Assembly: GCF_036345995.1 (NCBI RefSeq)
Contig: NZ_CP107796.1
Location: forward strand, 1,054,001 to 1,118,000
Direction of reading: 5' to 3'
Source: Streptomyces sp. NBC_00557
GTDB lineage: Bacteria > Actinomycetota > Actinomycetes > Streptomycetales > Streptomycetaceae
Length of the DNA stretch: 64,000 nt
The notes under the pieces were generated by a model. That model was not told the origin of the DNA and made no database searches. It worked only from the letters and a program-made list of their open reading frames with translations. A program made the position numbers and the translations under genes. Position 1 is the first letter of the stretch, and each line of letters opens with the position of its first letter. Of the stretch, positions 1 to 11,855 are shown piece by piece.

Positions 1-1175
1 CCCCATTTGGGCAGCCAGCCGCCGTCCTCGTCGATCGCGACGACCGAGCGGGCCATGTCCCGTGCCTCGCGCGGCGCGAGGAGCGCGAGGAGCTGGGCCT
101 GGGTGCGGTAGGTGTCCCACAGCGACCAGTTCTGGTAGTACGTGTATCCCCTGGCCCGGTGGACGCGGCGGTCCCAGCCGAAGTAGCGGCCGTCGGCGTC
201 GCTGCCGATGTTGGGCGCGAGGAACGACCGGTACAGCGACGAGTAGAAGGTCCGGTGCAGCGTGTCCGTGCCGCCTTGGACGTGGACGGCGGCGAGCCGT
301 GTCTCCCACTCCTCGCGGGCCCGCTCGCGTACGGCGTCGAAGGACCGGCGGCCCTCGGCGGCCAGGTTGCGGGCCGCGCCGCGCGCGTCGACGTACGACA
401 GTGCGGTGGTCGCCTCGACCGTGCGGTCCCCGGTGGTGTCGAAGCGGACGTAGGCGCCGCCGGATCCGCTGCGGGAGCCCGGGGTGAGCGTCTCGCCGTC
501 CCAGGTGCCGTACGCGGTGAAGGGCCGGCTGAAGCGGGTGATGGTGTAGACGGTGTAGGGGCCGGTGTCGCGGCAGAAGCCGTGGCCGGTGATCTCGGTG
601 CGCACGGTGTGGTCGTCGAGGATCTCGACGGTGCTGGAGACGGGTTTGTGCAGGGCCTGGGCCGCGTTCAGCAGCACGTTGGCCTTGTCGGTGGCCGGGA
701 AGGTGTAGCGCTGCACGCCCGTGCGCTCGGTCGCGGTCAGCTCGGCGCGCACGCCGGAGGCGAGGCCGACCCGGTAGTAGCCGGGGCTCGCCGTCTCGTC
801 CCGGTGCGAGAACCGGGCGGCGTACCGGGTGTAGTCCGTCTGCGTGACGTCTCCGGTGGTGGGCAGGACGGGCAGGTCGCCGCCGATGCGGCAGCCGACG
901 CCCGAGAGATGGACCAGGGAGAAACCGCGGATACGGTTCTGCGAGTAGTCGTAGCCGGTGCTGTGCCCGGTGTCCGGGGAGAGCTGCACCATGCCGAAGG
1001 GCACGGCGGCGCCGGGGAAGGTGTTGCCCTCGTCCTGGGTCCCGATGAACGGGTTGACCAGATCGGTGAGGTGGCCGTCGGTCCGCTCTGCGGCCCGTGC
1101 GGCGGGGGTGGCGATCAGCGCGGACGCTGCCATCACCCCGGCCAGGCACAGCCGCGTGCGCCGGGTCCCTCTCAT
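1..1175 (-). CDS. GH92 family alpha-mannosidase-like glycosidase, secreted, partial (3' end outside window)
   Basis: The gene runs off the left edge; about 391 N-terminal residues are visible. ATG at 1175 is preceded by GGAGG (about 1184-1188). The N-terminus is a signal peptide with basic residues, a hydrophobic stretch and an ATPAARA-A cleavage site near residue 30. Just after it comes NPFIGTQDEGNTFPGAAVPF, the hallmark opening of GH92 enzymes, followed by a beta-rich N-terminal domain and then W-rich segments (YYQNWSLWDTYR) belonging to the helical catalytic barrel. GH92 members are calcium-dependent exo-acting mannosidases that trim mannans outside the cell. The acid/base region lies beyond the window, so activity cannot be judged. 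It is divergent from nothing visible; the glgA-glgC pair lies upstream in the same direction but 167 bases away. Confidence 0.88.
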   Translation of the reverse strand, partial: MRGTRRTRLCLAGVMAASALIATPAARAAERTDGHLTDLVNPFIGTQDEGNTFPGAAVPFGMVQLSPDTGHSTGYDYSQNRIRGFSLVHLSGVGCRIGGDLPVLPTTGDVTQTDYTRYAARFSHRDETASPGYYRVGLASGVRAELTATERTGVQRYTFPATDKANVLLNAAQALHKPVSSTVEILDDHTVRTEITGHGFCRDTGPYTVYTITRFSRPFTAYGTWDGETLTPGSRSGSGGAYVRFDTTGDRTVEATTALSYVDARGAARNLAAEGRRSFDAVRERAREEWETRLAAVHVQGGTDTLHRTFYSSLYRSFLAPNIGSDADGRYFGWDRRVHRARGYTYYQNWSLWDTYRTQAQLLALLAPREARDMARSVVAIDEDGGWLPKW

Positions 1176-1341
1176 GTCGGATGACCTCCGCAGGTTCGAC
1201 ATCGGTGTCTGAATCCTGAAGGTCGAACGACTCAAAACCTGGCAAGGTACGAAGATCGAGCCGAACGCGTCGCCCCGGGGCACACCGGGACGATGACGGC
1301 GCGTCAGGGTCCCGGTCGCGGCCGGTCCGGACACGGGAGTC

Positions 1342-2562
1342 CTACGGCACCCGCTGGCCCTTCCCCAGGGCGATCACCCCGCCCTTGGAGACGGTGTACA
1401 GCTCGGCGTCGCGCTCGGGGTTGACGCCTATGGTCGCGCCCGGCGGCACCTCGACGTTCTTGTCCAGGACGGCGCCGCGCACCACCGCGCCCCGGCCGAC
1501 GTGCACGTTGTCGTGGAGCACCGAGCCCTGCACCACCGCGCCGGGGTCGACGCGGACGCCCGGGGAGAGCACCGACCGGGTGACCTGACCGCGGATCAGG
1601 CAGCCCGCGCTGACGATGGACTCGCTCGCGATGCCGCCCGCGTTGAAACGGGCCGGCGAGAGCTGGCCGGAGTGCGTGTAGATGGGCCACTGGCGGTTGT
1701 AGAGGTTGAACGCGGGCCGCTCGGCGATGAGGTCCATGTGCGCGTCGTAGTAGGCGTCCAGGGTGCCCACGTCCCGCCAGTACCCCTGGTCGCGGCTGGT
1801 CTCGCCGGGCACGTGGTTCTCGGCGAAGTCGTACAGCTGGGCCTCGCCGCGGGCGGTGAGCTGGGGCAGGATCGAGCCGCCCATGTCGTGCGCCGACTGA
1901 CTGTCCTCGGCGTCCCGTTGCAGCGCCTCGACGAGCGCCTTGGTGGTGAAGATGTAGTTGCCCATCGAGGCGAACACGCACTCCGGGTCGTCCGGCAGGC
2001 CGGGCGGATCGGCGGGCTTCTCCAGGAACCGCTCGACGGCCTGGCCGTCCGGGCCCGGTGTGATGACCCCGAAGGAGGAGGACTCCGCGCGCGGCACCCG
2101 GATGCCGGCCACGGTCACGCCCGCGCCGCCCTCGATGTGCTGCCGCAGCATCTGCCGCGGGTCCATGCGGTAGACGTGGTCGGCGCCGAACACGGCCACG
2201 TACTCGGGCTGTTCGTCGTGGATCAGGTTCAGCGACTGCAGGATCGCGTCGGCGCTGCCCAGGTACCAGCGCGGGCCGAGGCGCTGCTGCGCCGGGACTG
2301 GTGTGACGTAGTTGCCGAGCAGGCTGGACATCCGCCAGGTGGTGGTGATGTGCCGGTCCAGCGAGTGCGACTTGTATTGGGTCAGCACGCAGATCCGCAG
2401 CACGTCGGCGTTGACGAGGTTGGACAGGACGAAGTCGACGAGCCGGTAGGTGCCGCCGAAGGTGACGGCCGGTTTGGCGCGGTCGGCGGTCAGCGGCATC
2501 AGCCGCTTTCCCTCGCCGCCCGCCAGTACGATCCCGAGTACGGAAGGCCCTCCACGACGCAT
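1342..2562 (-). CDS. glgC: Glucose-1-phosphate adenylyltransferase (ADP-glucose pyrophosphorylase)
   Basis: Makes ADP-glucose from ATP and glucose-1-phosphate, the committed step for glycogen and for the maltose-1-phosphate route in actinomycetes. It has 406 residues, the usual length. The nucleotidyltransferase signature [16 protein letters not shown] is at residues ~10-25, followed by the K-P substrate motif ([17 protein letters not shown]), [11 protein letters not shown] and [10 protein letters not shown]. The C-terminal third is a left-handed beta-helix built from hexapeptide repeats. ATG 2562 has GAGGGGAG 5-12 bases upstream. It follows glgA by 50 bases on the same strand, so the two are probably one operon. 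Confidence 0.95.
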   Translation of the reverse strand: MRRGGPSVLGIVLAGGEGKRLMPLTADRAKPAVTFGGTYRLVDFVLSNLVNADVLRICVLTQYKSHSLDRHITTTWRMSSLLGNYVTPVPAQQRLGPRWYLGSADAILQSLNLIHDEQPEYVAVFGADHVYRMDPRQMLRQHIEGGAGVTVAGIRVPRAESSSFGVITPGPDGQAVERFLEKPADPPGLPDDPECVFASMGNYIFTTKALVEALQRDAEDSQSAHDMGGSILPQLTARGEAQLYDFAENHVPGETSRDQGYWRDVGTLDAYYDAHMDLIAERPAFNLYNRQWPIYTHSGQLSPARFNAGGIASESIVSAGCLIRGQVTRSVLSPGVRVDPGAVVQGSVLHDNVHVGRGAVVRGAVLDKNVEVPPGATIGVNPERDAELYTVSKGGVIALGKGQRVP

Positions 2563-2612
2563 GGCCGCTCCCCTCACCCTGGTTCCACCATGGATGCCCC
2601 GAGCAGGCGGGA

Positions 2613-3764
2613 CTAAGCCTGCTTGAGGATCTCCTCGTACAGCGCGGCCGTGCGCCGGGCCACCGTGTCCCAGCCGAACTCCTCCACCGCGCGCCGCCGT
2701 CCGGCCTCGCCCATCCGCCGGGCCGCCTCCGGGTCGCCGAGCACGGTGTCCAGCGCCCGGGCGAGATGCGGCTCGAAGTCGTCGTCCACGTCGACGAGCA
2801 GGCCGGTCCGGCCGTCGTCCACCACCTCGGGGATCCCGCCGACCCGGGAGGCGACGACCGGCGTGCCGCAGGCCATCGCCTCCAGGTTGACGATGCCGAG
2901 GGGTTCGTACACCGAGGGGCAGGCGAACACGGCCGCCCGCGTCAGGAGCTGGATCACCTCGGGGCGCGGCAGCATCTGCGGGATCCAGAACACCCCGGCG
3001 CGCACCCGGCTCAGCTCCTCGAACAGCTCCCGGAACTCCCGGTCGATCTCCGGGGTGTCGGGCGCGCCCGCGCACAGCACCACCTGCACGCCGGGGTCGA
3101 TGTCCCGTACGGCGCGCAGCAGATGGGGCACGCCCTTCTGGCGGGTGATCCGGCCGACGAACAGCACGTACGGGCGGGCGGGGTCGATGCCGTGCCGGGT
3201 GAGGGCGTCGGTGCCGTGGTCGGGCCGGTACAGCCGGGTGTCGATGCCGTTGTGCACGACGTGCACGGCGGCCGGGTCGAGCGCCGGGTAGCAGGCCAGG
3301 ACGTCCTCGCGCATGGCTCCGGAGACGGCGATCACCGCGTCGGCGGCCTCGATCGCGGTGCGCTCGGCCCAGCTCGACAGCGCGTATCCGCCGCCCAGTT
3401 GCTCGGCCTTCCAGGGCCGCAGCGGCTCCAGCGAGTGCGCGGTGACCACGTGCGGAACGCCGTGCAGCAGCTTGGCGACGTGCCCGGCGAGGTTCGCGTA
3501 CCAGGTGTGCGAGTGGACGAGTTCGCGGTCTTCCAGGGCGGCGGCGATGGACAGGTCCACGGAGAAGGTGCGCAGCGCGTCGTTGGCGCCGTCGAGCGCG
3601 GACCAGGGCCGGTGGCGTACGACCCCCAGCCCGCGGCCCTCGCCCCAGCAGTGCACCTCCAGGTCCACCAGCGAGGCCAGCTCCCGGGCGAGGAACTCCA
3701 CATGGACACCGGCGCCGCCGTACACGTCCGGGGGGTACTCCCGGGTCAGCAGTCCCACTCGCAC
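2613..3764 (-). CDS. glgA: GT4-type glycogen synthase / alpha-maltose-1-phosphate synthase
   Basis: Glycosyltransferase of the actinobacterial GlgA/GlgM group, 383 residues. It uses ADP-glucose either to extend glucan or, as shown for the mycobacterial homologue, to make maltose-1-phosphate for GlgE. The nucleotide-sugar fold is clear: N-terminal [17 protein letters not shown], central [17 protein letters not shown], and the donor-binding EX7E motif in [21 protein letters not shown] chose GTG at 3764 because AGGGGG sits about 6 bases upstream and the protein then begins [12 protein letters not shown]; an ATG 18 bases further upstream (3782) is possible. It is the first gene of the glgA-glgC pair. 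The choice between glycogen synthase and maltose-1-phosphate synthase cannot be made from sequence alone. Confidence 0.9.
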   Translation of the reverse strand: MRVGLLTREYPPDVYGGAGVHVEFLARELASLVDLEVHCWGEGRGLGVVRHRPWSALDGANDALRTFSVDLSIAAALEDRELVHSHTWYANLAGHVAKLLHGVPHVVTAHSLEPLRPWKAEQLGGGYALSSWAERTAIEAADAVIAVSGAMREDVLACYPALDPAAVHVVHNGIDTRLYRPDHGTDALTRHGIDPARPYVLFVGRITRQKGVPHLLRAVRDIDPGVQVVLCAGAPDTPEIDREFRELFEELSRVRAGVFWIPQMLPRPEVIQLLTRAAVFACPSVYEPLGIVNLEAMACGTPVVASRVGGIPEVVDDGRTGLLVDVDDDFEPHLARALDTVLGDPEAARRMGEAGRRRAVEEFGWDTVARRTAALYEEILKQA

Positions 3765-3804
3765 CGGACAACCCCCTGGCATCGGCGGCAGGTTCCCCTC
3801 ATGG

Positions 3805-4554
3805 TCACCCAGATGCCGCCCCGGGGGAAGAGCGCGGCGGCCGCGTGAAGCAGCAGTCGCCGCAGACCCCGCCGCCGGGCACCCGGTAGTACAGGCAGCA
3901 GCTGCGGCGGCGGAAGGCGGCGCCGGTACGGGTGCCGGTGGTGCGCAGCAGGGGGTGGGCGAACAGGCCGTCCGCCAGGGCGCGGGTCCGCTCGGCGGCG
4001 TCGGTACGGCCGTGGGCGCGGGCCCAGTTCTCCAGGGCGCAGGCCGCTGCGGCGAGCGCGGAGCCCGCGTTGCCCCACAGCAGTCCGGGGGCGCTGCCGT
4101 AGCGGTGCCTCAACGCCTCGGCCAGGGGCGCCAGATGCCCGTGCAGCACGGTGGCGGCGAGGGCGGCGGCGTCGCCGGGCAACGGGCGCAGCTCGGTCAG
4201 GCGCAGGTCGTCGGGCGCGGAGGCGTGCGGATCCCAGCGCAGCAGGCGCGGGTCGAGGTCGGGCGTCCGGCCGTACAGGACGGCGCAGCCGAGGGCCGCG
4301 GACCACAGCCGGGCGGCCAGGCCCTGCTGGGCGACGGAGGCGGCGACGCGCGGCTCGGCGGTGCGCAGCCGGTCCGCGACCACGGCCACCCGCGCCGTCA
4401 GGGCGTCCGGCGCCGGCCCCGCGTAGGTCTCCGCGAGCGTGGGCAGGCGCCCGGTGTCCGGCCCGCCGGCGGCTCCGGCCGGGTCCGCGGCCGTACGCAG
4501 GACGAAGAAGCCGCCGAGCGGGCGGAGCGCGGCGAGAGCGGGGTCGAGGTCCAC
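3805..4554 (-). CDS. FhuF-like (2Fe-2S) ferric-siderophore reductase family protein
   Basis: A 249-residue protein, rich in Ala, Leu and Arg, with little similarity to other families until its C-terminus. There RRSCCLYYRVPGGGVCGDCC gives the C-C-x10-C-x2-C arrangement of the FhuF C-terminal 2Fe-2S cluster. FhuF-type proteins reduce ferric iron bound to siderophores in the cytoplasm. No siderophore synthesis or uptake genes are visible nearby. It sits 40 bases upstream of glgA on the same strand and may share its transcript, although the functions are unrelated. The extra adjacent cysteines (SCC and DCC) leave it uncertain which four ligate the cluster. Confidence 0.8.
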   Translation of the reverse strand: MDLDPALAALRPLGGFFVLRTAADPAGAAGGPDTGRLPTLAETYAGPAPDALTARVAVVADRLRTAEPRVAASVAQQGLAARLWSAALGCAVLYGRTPDLDPRLLRWDPHASAPDDLRLTELRPLPGDAAALAATVLHGHLAPLAEALRHRYGSAPGLLWGNAGSALAAAACALENWARAHGRTDAAERTRALADGLFAHPLLRTTGTRTGAAFRRRSCCLYYRVPGGGVCGDCCFTRPPRSSPGAASG

Positions 4555-4785
4555 GACCAGTAGTGCTATCAGGTGCCTTCCCGTGGCCCGGGAGCGGGCC
4601 CCGGCACCGCGTCACCCGTCCCGAGGATGATCGCTCGGGCGGTGTACTCCATCGGCAGTAGGAGGCATTGCGTGCTCAGGGACGACGACGGGAACGGCGC
4701 GGCCGGGCAGAGTGTCGACCATGGAAGCCGACCGACCGTCGCGCCGGGCCCAGGGCCCCCGCCGCCGTCCGCCCCGGAGACACCG

Positions 4786-7528
<2,743 letters not shown>

Positions 7529-7555
7529 TCACGAGGCAACCAGGGAGCAGGCGGT

Positions 7556-8995
7556 ATGAGCACTTCAGCGCAGATCGGTGTCACGGGCCTCGCGGTCATG
7601 GGCCGCAACCTCGCCCGGAACTTCGCCCGCAACGGCTACACCGTCGCGGTGCACAACCGTACGGTGGCGCGGACCAAGGCGCTGGTGGAGGAGTTCGGGC
7701 ACGAGGGCGACTTCGTTTCCACCGAGACCGCCGAGGAGTTCGTGGGGGCTCTGGAGCGTCCCCGCCGCCTGATCATCATGGTGAAGGCGGGCGAGCCGAC
7801 GGACGCGGTGATCCAGGAGTTCGCCCCGCTCCTCGAGCCCGGCGACATGATCATCGACGGCGGCAACGCGCACTTCGCCGACACCCGGCGCCGGGAGCGG
7901 GAGCTGCGCGAGCGCGGCATCCACTTCGTCGGCACGGGCATCTCCGGCGGCGAGGAGGGTGCGCTGCACGGGCCGAGCATCATGCCGGGCGGTTCGAAGG
8001 AGTCGTACGCGTCGCTCGGCCCGATGCTGGAGAAGATCTCCGCGAAGGCGGCGGACGGCGCGCCCTGTGTCACGCACTGCGGTCCCGACGGCGCCGGGCA
8101 CTTCGTGAAGATGGTCCACAACGGCATCGAGTACGCCGACATGCAGCTGATCGGCGAGGCGTACCAGCTGCTGCGCGACGTCGCCGGGTACGAGCCCGCG
8201 CAGATCGCGGAGATCTTCCGCACCTGGAACACCGGCCGGCTGGACTCCTACCTGATCGAGATCACCGCCGAGGTGCTGTCCCACGTGGACGCGGCCACCG
8301 GCAAGCCCTTCGTGGACGTGGTGGTGGACCAGGCCGAGCAGAAGGGCACCGGCCGCTGGACGGTCCAGATCGCCCTCGACCTGGGCGTCCCGGTGTCCGG
8401 CATCGCCGAGGCCGTCTTCGCGCGCTCGCTGTCCGGGCACGCGAAGCTCCGCGAGGCGTCCCGGGGGCTGGCGGGCCCGACGCCGGCGCCGCTGGGCAAG
8501 GAGGAGGCCGCGGCCTTCGCGGACCGGGTGGAGCAGGCGCTGTACGCGTCCAAGATCGTGTCGTACACGCAGGGCTTCCACGAGATCGCCGCGGGCAGCG
8601 AGGAGTACGGCTGGGACATCGACCTCGGCAAGGTCGCCTCGATCTGGCGCGGCGGCTGCATCATCCGGGCGGCCTTCCTGGACCGCATCCGCGCGGCGTA
8701 CGACGCCCGCGCCGATCTGCCGAGCCTGCTGGCGGACGAGACGTTCGCGCGAGAGATCGCCGACGCGCAGGACGACTGGCGCGAGGTGCTGATCGCCGCG
8801 ACGCGCCAGGGTGTCCCGGCGCCGGGCTTCGCGGCGGCACTGGCGTACTACGACGCCCTGCGGGCCCCCCGCCTGCCGGCTGCCCTGACCCAGGGCCAGC
8901 GCGACTTCTTCGGCGCCCACACCTACCGCCGCGTGGACCGTGACGGCTCCTTCCACACGCTGTGGGGCGGGGACCGGGACGAGGTTTCCGCCTGA
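7556..8995 (+). CDS. gnd: 6-phosphogluconate dehydrogenase, decarboxylating, NADP-dependent (long form)
   Basis: Oxidises 6-phosphogluconate to ribulose-5-phosphate with release of CO2 in the oxidative pentose phosphate pathway. It is 479 residues, the standard dimeric long form. The N-terminal Rossmann motif is GVTGLAVMGRNLARNFA, then VAVHNRT (the Arg favours NADP). IIDGGNAHFADT and GTGISGGEEGA carry substrate contacts, and HFVKMVHNGIEY contains the catalytic Lys and the conserved His-Asn. ATG 7556 has GGGAGCAGG upstream. The gene is divergent from the cell-wall hydrolase. It is followed by an inverted-repeat element at 9023-9146 that could help end transcription. Confidence 0.96.
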   Translation: MSTSAQIGVTGLAVMGRNLARNFARNGYTVAVHNRTVARTKALVEEFGHEGDFVSTETAEEFVGALERPRRLIIMVKAGEPTDAVIQEFAPLLEPGDMIIDGGNAHFADTRRRERELRERGIHFVGTGISGGEEGALHGPSIMPGGSKESYASLGPMLEKISAKAADGAPCVTHCGPDGAGHFVKMVHNGIEYADMQLIGEAYQLLRDVAGYEPAQIAEIFRTWNTGRLDSYLIEITAEVLSHVDAATGKPFVDVVVDQAEQKGTGRWTVQIALDLGVPVSGIAEAVFARSLSGHAKLREASRGLAGPTPAPLGKEEAAAFADRVEQALYASKIVSYTQGFHEIAAGSEEYGWDIDLGKVASIWRGGCIIRAAFLDRIRAAYDARADLPSLLADETFAREIADAQDDWREVLIAATRQGVPAPGFAAALAYYDALRAPRLPAALTQGQRDFFGAHTYRRVDRDGSFHTLWGGDRDEVSA

Positions 8996-9022
8996 GCGGC
9001 GTCTGAGGTCCCCAGGAGGCCG

Positions 9023-9146
9023 CCAGGCCCTGTCGTCAAACTCCCTCCCCCAGCCTTCGGCCGGGGGACCCCCAGCCCCGCGACGCCATGCACGCCGCGA
9101 GGCCCGCCCTCCGGGCGGACGGCGGGAGTTTGACGGCAGGACCTAG
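9023..9146. repeat. 124-bp element bounded by 23-bp imperfect terminal inverted repeats
   Basis: Positions 9023-9045 and 9124-9146 are inverted repeats matching at 20 of 23 bases; the core is CTG(T/C)CGTCAAACTCCC. The interior is non-coding and has a short internal hairpin (ccttcggccggggg). No clear target-site duplication flanks it. It could be a miniature mobile element, a dispersed intergenic palindrome or a terminator for gnd. I believe similar CGTCAAACTCC palindromes are frequent between Streptomyces genes, but this was not checked. Confidence 0.55.
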
Positions 9147-9236
9147 GCAGGGGACCGGGGAACTGGCGTGGCACGGCCGCCGGTTGGGGCGGTCGGCCGC
9201 GCGGTTCCCCGGATCCTGGTGCGGTGCCGGGCGTGC

Positions 9237-9494
9237 TCAGGTGAGCGGTGGGCCCGGCTCTGGGTTCGGTACCGGCTCCGGTCCCGGCGGGATCGGGGAC
9301 GGTGAGGGCTCCGGCGGGCCCGGGGCCGGAGGCGCCGGGGGCGGCGTCGGCTCGGGGCCCGGTGGAGGCGGGGTGGGCGCGGGGCCCGGCTCGGGGGTCG
9401 GGACCGGGCTCGGGTAGGGGTCCGGCGGGGTGGGACCGGGACCCGGACCCGGATGCGGCCCCGGCGGGACGGGGTCGGGATGCGGGTTCGTCAT
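9237..9494 (-). CDS. Small Pro/Gly-rich protein of unknown function
   Basis: An 85-residue protein composed almost wholly of P, G, E, T and S. It begins MTNPHPDPVPPGPHPGPGPG and continues as irregular PxP repeats (PTPPD, PEPGPAP, PPPPGPEP). It has no signal peptide, no transmembrane segment and no cysteine. ATG 9494 has a strong GGAGG ten bases upstream, which is the main support for it being a real gene. Such composition suggests a polyproline-rich extended chain. Translation would probably depend on EF-P. No homologous function is recognised. Confidence 0.55.
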   Translation of the reverse strand: MTNPHPDPVPPGPHPGPGPGPTPPDPYPSPVPTPEPGPAPTPPPPGPEPTPPPAPPAPGPPEPSPSPIPPGPEPVPNPEPGPPLT

Positions 9495-9593
9495 CGGTGT
9501 CCTCCGGCAGTCGTGGGACGTCGCCTCTGGACTACTCCCCCGCCTACCCGGCCCCCGCGCGGCCACTCACCCGTCAGGCGGAGCCGCGCCCGC

Positions 9594-9938
9594 TCAGAAC
9601 CGCCCGGGATGGGCCCGCAGCCAGTCCTTCGCGGCCGTCACCAGCTCCGGGTCGGCGGGCGGGGCGGCCTCCGGGTGCCGCTCGGCCCACCCGGCGACGT
9701 ACGGGCACAGCGGCACCACCGGGACGCCCTCCCTCCCGGCGAGCTCGTACAGCTCACGGGCCAGGGAACCGCCGATGCCGCGGCCCTCGTGGGCGGGCTC
9801 GACGATGGTGTGCACCGGAACCAGGGCGCGCGCGGGCGACGCCAGCACGAAGTACTCGACGCGGCCGACGACTTCGCCCTCGCCGACGGCCTCCAGGCGG
9901 CCCGCCGCCCGGTCGTCGCGGATCTCGATCTCGCTCAT
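9594..9938 (-). CDS. GNAT-type N-acetyltransferase (small, COG2388-like)
   Basis: A 114-residue single-domain protein of the compact GCN5-related family. It starts MSEIEIRDDRAAGRLEAV and has the acetyl-CoA pyrophosphate-binding loop in TIVEPAHEGRGIGGSLARELYELAGREG (R-G-x-G-G near residue 65). It then has PLCPYVAGWAERHPE, a C-terminal motif shared by this small family, where the Cys and Tyr-Val lie close to the active site. The acceptor substrate is unknown. The gene is 46 bases downstream of panD on the same strand and may be cotranscribed with it. Confidence 0.88.
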   Translation of the reverse strand: MSEIEIRDDRAAGRLEAVGEGEVVGRVEYFVLASPARALVPVHTIVEPAHEGRGIGGSLARELYELAGREGVPVVPLCPYVAGWAERHPEAAPPADPELVTAAKDWLRAHPGRF

Positions 9939-9984
9939 GGGCTGGGCACACTCCTGGTCCGGTCCGAAACGGTACGGTCCCCGG

Positions 9985-10404
9985 TCAGGCCCCGACGGCC
10001 TGCGGGCTGCGCTGCTGGTCGGAGCCGGGCACGGGCTCCGACGGGTCGGCGCCGAGAGAGACGATCCGGTTGTCGCCGTCTACGTGCACGACCCGCGGCT
10101 TCAGCGTCCGCGCCTCGGCGTCGGTGACCTGAGCGTAGCTGATGATGATCACCAGGTCTCCGGGGTGCACGAGATGGGCGGCCGCCCCGTTGATCCCGAT
10201 CACCCCGGACCCGCGCTCCCCCTCGATGACGTACGTCTCCAGCCGCGCCCCGTTGGTGATGTCGACGATGTGCACCAGCTCGCCCGGCAGCAGATCAGCG
10301 GCGTCGAGCAGGTCGGCGTCGATGGTCACCGATCCCACGTAGTGCAGGTCGGCCTGGGTGACGGTGGCTCGGTGGATCTTGGACTTGAACAGAGTACGCA
10401 GCAC
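9985..10404 (-). CDS. panD: Aspartate 1-decarboxylase (pyruvoyl-dependent)
   Basis: Converts L-aspartate to beta-alanine for pantothenate and CoA synthesis. It is 139 residues, the usual length for an actinobacterial PanD with a short C-terminal extension. The self-cleavage site is visible: [16 protein letters not shown], where Gly24-Ser25 is split to create the pyruvoyl group. [24 protein letters not shown] and [11 protein letters not shown] are also conserved. The start is GTG at 10404 with AGGAG seven bases upstream. The 5' region has a small hairpin (10432-10446) and a TAGAGT -10-like sequence further upstream, but no confident -35. Confidence 0.95.
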   Translation of the reverse strand: MLRTLFKSKIHRATVTQADLHYVGSVTIDADLLDAADLLPGELVHIVDITNGARLETYVIEGERGSGVIGINGAAAHLVHPGDLVIIISYAQVTDAEARTLKPRVVHVDGDNRIVSLGADPSEPVPGSDQQRSPQAVGA

Positions 10405-11052
10405 TTTGGACTCCTGAAAGACGGCTCCCTGCCTGCTTTGTGCAGGTCAAGGGCGGTCTTTACTCTACACGGGCACGCGTCGAAGTCGATGTTTGTGAGG
10501 AACATCGCTTCTCATCGGTGACAGGGCTCCCTGCCTGGGCTTCGGCGCCCACCAGGCTGTTGTGGCGCCACCGACGGGGCGCCTGTTCGGACAGCCTCTC
10601 AGGGATGTCCGGGAATTGATGCTGACCAGATGCTGACTTACCTGACGATGTGCAGGGACAGATCCGTGAAGAGCCGGATGGACGTGTTCACGAGCTCCAG
10701 CAGGGGGACATTGCCGCGAATCCTGTCTCTCGCTTCGCTCGGAGATTGGGGAGGAAGGGCTGAATCCGGCCACCCCTGGCAGCACCAGCGGTCCCCTCGA
10801 GCTCCCTCCGCTTCACAGGAGTCACACAGGTACCTCCCGGGTCGCGCACGTGATCACCGCATTCCGGATGACTGTCGCTGCCGGAGTCGCTTTCACGCCG
10901 GGCCGACATAGCTCCTGTTCTCGCCCCTTGACCGGCATGAACATGCTACGCAAGAGTGGTCGGGCCGTGGGCGAATGGACCAGACCAAACATCCGCCCGT
11001 CGGCTTGTCGCTGCGCGTCGGGGGCGCGTCCATGTACTGATCCGCCTCCCCG
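10405..11052. other. Intergenic stretch without a convincing gene, left edge of the lower-GC segment
   Basis: About 650 bases with no reading frame showing Streptomyces-like codon bias on either strand. It holds the panD leader, including a 13-base direct repeat GGCTCCCTGCCTG at 10423-10435 and 10525-10537, and AT-richer sequence than the flanking housekeeping genes. Short ORFs here lack ribosome-binding sites. It may contain decayed coding sequence or an insertion junction, but nothing recognisable remains. Confidence 0.6.
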
Positions 11053-11622
11053 ATGCGTTCGCTCCAGCAGGGGGAAGCTCTTTGGCGTTTCACCAAATCC
11101 GCCGCCGCTACGGCTGCCACCGCCGCAGCCTTGGCCGCTGGCGTTCTCACCGCAGTACCCGCCTACGCCGGGACCTCATACGTGCACAACGACTGCACGT
11201 CCAGTGACAGCAGCCATCCGAACCACTGTTTCCGGATCCGTTTCAACTCGCGGTCGGAGACCACGACTCAGTCGGACAGCGCCTGCTTCGCGACCCGCCG
11301 TGATCGACTCCAGTGAGTTCGGTTACACGGTGAACGGCGGCGCGGTGTCGTCCGGTTCGTCTTCGGGGACTTTCCCTCTGAGGTCTACGGCGGGATGCCT
11401 TACCCGTGCGGTCACAGCAAGGGGGACGGCGACGAGCGGCCTGCCCCGATGACGGTTGACGGGTGTTTCCGGATCCGCACTGGAGGAGAACAGGGGGCAG
11501 CAGCCTGGCTCGCGCACCGCATGAATGCCGGCGCCCATCGTTCCCTGCACGGACACGCCGGGCCCTCGGCCGATGGCACACCCTCCGAGGTACGCGTCGC
11601 CAACGTCAGCACCTCAGGGTGA
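11053..11622 (+). pseudogene. Remnant of a small secreted Cys-containing protein, broken by frameshifts
   Basis: The first frame reads as a good signal peptide (TAALAAGVLTAVPAYA-GTSYVHNDC) and then a short mature region ending at 11316. Coding-like sequence then continues in a second frame (AVIDSSEFGYTVNGGAVSSG, ~11298-11375) and a third (MPYPCGHSKGDGDERPA, ~11395-11622). The natural reading is one ~180-residue exported protein disrupted by at least two frameshifts. The first frame also lacks a start codon with a ribosome-binding site; AGGGGG is followed by an out-of-frame TTG. No family is recognised. Sequencing error is an alternative to true decay. Confidence 0.4.
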
Positions 11623-11694
11623 TCCACAACCCGCGCACCGTTCTCGCCAAGGCCGGCAATCAGCAAGAGGGCCCGTTGTCGGCCTCCTGAGTCG

Positions 11695-11730
11695 ACCGCC
11701 TTGCCCCGCCCGGGGCAAGGCGGTTTCTGT
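11695..11730 (+). terminator. Hairpin terminator upstream of the secreted nuclease gene
   Basis: A perfect 13-base stem (11695-11707 with 11712-11724) around a 4-base loop is followed by TTTCTGT. It would stop transcription coming from 11.0-11.6 kb before the large secreted gene. Confidence 0.8.
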
Positions 11731-11855
11731 GACCGGCCCGCGAACCTCGAGCTACCGCCCTGTGATTCGCCCTTGCGCGCCCATGGTCCAGTCAAAACGT
11801 GCCCGCAGACCAGGGCACGGGACATCCCATCACACGAGAAATTCGGGGAACTTCT

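Noticed and set aside
159-1184. Long plus-strand open frame over the GH92 gene
   Set aside because: It is antisense to a gene with a clear signal peptide and GH92 motif; the translation is low-complexity Val/Ala/Gly/Arg with no motif or ribosome-binding site.
1342-3771. Apparent fusion of an Arg-rich protein with GlgC
   Set aside because: The N-terminal part is the glgA gene read in another frame; GlgC has its own ATG and ribosome-binding site at 2562.
11412-11825. Minus-strand ORF over the terminator and decayed gene
   Set aside because: It has no ribosome-binding site, crosses a strong hairpin terminator and has no recognisable motif.
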